A stretch of 64,000 nucleotides of DNA, taken from the NCBI GenBank assembly GCA_021799495.1, contig JAJZAI010000004.1, positions 1 through 64,000 of the forward strand, given 5' to 3'. The position numbers and the translations under genes were made by a program. The notes under the pieces were generated by a model that was not told the origin of the DNA, did not search any database, and saw only the letters and a program-made list of their open reading frames with translations. This document shows, in pieces, positions 63,197 through 64,000 of the stretch. This DNA is from Deltaproteobacteria bacterium. GTDB taxonomy: Bacteria > Desulfobacterota > Binatia > Binatales > Binataceae. Numbering within the stretch: the stretch's first letter is position 1; each line of letters opens with the position of its first letter.

Positions 63197-64000
63197 GTGA
63201 AGCTATCGGTTATCGACCAGTCGCCGGTGCCGGCGGGACTAACGCCGGCCGACGCGTTTCGCAACACGATCGATCTGGCGCGGCTGGCCGACGAACTCGG
63301 CTACGAGCGCTACTGGATCGCGGAGCATCACGCGATCGCGGCGCTGGCCAGCCCCGCGCCGGAAGTGTTGATCGCGCGCGTCGCCGCCGAGACGAAAACC
63401 ATACGGATCGGTTCGGGCGGCGTGATGCTGCCGCATTACAGTCCGTTCAAGACGGCCGAGGCCTTTCGCGTGCTGCACGCGCTGTACCCCGGCCGGATCG
63501 ATCTCGGCGTGGGCCGCGCGCCCGGCGGCACGCCGCTCGACACGCTGGCGCTCAGGCGCGAGCGCACGCGCGCGCCGATGCCTGACGATTTCGGCCAGCA
63601 ACTGGTGGAGCTGGCGGCGTGGCTCGGCGACGGCTTTCCGCCCGAGCATCCGTTCAGTCGTATCGCGATTTCTCCGGCGACTCCCGGCGCGCCGGAACTT
63701 TGGCTGCTAGGTTCGAGTCCGTGGAGCGGATCGGCGGCGGCGCAGTTGGGATTGCCGTACGCGTTCGCCCATTTTATCGATCAGCGCTCGACGCGCACGG
63801 CGATCGAGCATTATCAGCATCATTTCGCGCCGTCGGCGCGGCTCGCTCATCCCTATACGGTTCTGGCGTTGGGCGCGGTATGCGCCGATAGCGACGCGGA
63901 AGCCGAGCGGCTGCTGATGAGCGCGCGGCTGTTCCGCCGCCGTATCCGGCAGGGCGACGTGCGGCCCATCCCGACGCCCGAAGAAGCGATCGCCGAACTG
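63197..64000 (+). CDS. LLM-class flavin-dependent oxidoreductase, truncated by window end
   Basis: The first 268 codons of a luciferase-like monooxygenase; no stop before the window ends. LSVIDQSPVPAGLTPADAFRNTIDLARLADELGYERYWIAEHHA is the family N terminus. RIGSGGVMLPHYSPFKTAEAFRVLHALYPGRIDLGVGRAPGG is the flavin/substrate region, and a later GSSPWSGSAAAQLGLPYAFAHF fits. Such enzymes use FMNH2 and oxygen or F420. The GTG at 63197 is the start with the best match. Confidence 0.85.
   Translation, partial: MKLSVIDQSPVPAGLTPADAFRNTIDLARLADELGYERYWIAEHHAIAALASPAPEVLIARVAAETKTIRIGSGGVMLPHYSPFKTAEAFRVLHALYPGRIDLGVGRAPGGTPLDTLALRRERTRAPMPDDFGQQLVELAAWLGDGFPPEHPFSRIAISPATPGAPELWLLGSSPWSGSAAAQLGLPYAFAHFIDQRSTRTAIEHYQHHFAPSARLAHPYTVLALGAVCADSDAEAERLLMSARLFRRRIRQGDVRPIPTPEEAIAEL

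Overview
The window is GC-rich chromosomal DNA from a Gram-negative bacterium with an outer membrane: it carries TonB/ExbB/ExbD with a TonB-dependent receptor, an Omp85-like barrel protein, a TolC-type channel, a LolA-like carrier and a giant AsmA-like (DUF748) protein. Gene order RNase J - FtsK - LolA - RimO - DksA/TraR-like - Mrp-like ATPase, together with Lhr helicase, an LLM flavin oxidoreductase and a CaiB-type CoA transferase, suggests a deltaproteobacterial relative such as Desulfobacterota or Binatota. That placement is inference from gene content; there is no rRNA or tRNA gene here to settle it. I saw no CRISPR array, IS transposase, integrase or prophage gene.

Layout. 0-7 kb: nitronate monooxygenase, an Mrp/ApbC iron-sulfur carrier followed by a small ferredoxin, a convergent Omp85-like porin, a thiamine-diphosphate enzyme and a MORN/YwqK-type lipoprotein. 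7-15 kb: a minus-strand run in which a CPLC-motif membrane protein, a TonB-dependent receptor, ExbB, ExbD, TonB, TldD and TldE follow one another, four of the junctions being 4-bp overlaps or only a few bases. 15-34 kb: mostly single genes (CaiB transferase, RavA-type AAA ATPase plus RecO, histidine phosphatase, TolC channel, hybrid histidine kinase, PLP lyase, ThiO, Lhr, lactonase-like hydrolase, DUF309). 34-38 kb: SDR, then a polytopic membrane protein lying between two copies of a dispersed repeat, then SSB. 38-46 kb: the RNase J to Mrp-like run of housekeeping genes.

46-58 kb holds the most unusual locus: eight tightly packed minus-strand genes reading from a TetR regulator through a HAD-IB phosphatase, a LarA-like protein, a 1472-residue fusion (acyl-CoA reductase / acyl-CoA ligase / acyl carrier / PlsC acyltransferase), a zinc phospholipase-C/S1-P1-like enzyme, a dual-specificity phosphatase, a phosphatidylcholine synthase and an N-formylglutamate-amidohydrolase-like protein fused to a lipocalin-like tail. 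Together they read as a membrane-lipid remodelling pathway, possibly for an ether, alcohol-derived or otherwise unusual phospholipid. 58-64 kb: a Thr-Pro-rich lipoprotein, a strongly structured non-coding stretch, a possible 82-residue protein, the DUF748 protein and a truncated LLM oxidoreductase running off the end.

Intergenic DNA carries several dispersed elements: GGGTCAAGCCC-type palindromes at three sites, a long repeat pair around the 35.6-37.2 kb gene, a 43-bp tandem repeat, and a 111-bp MITE-like element with 9-bp terminal inverted repeats. Long open frames antisense to real genes are common because of the base composition and were ignored.
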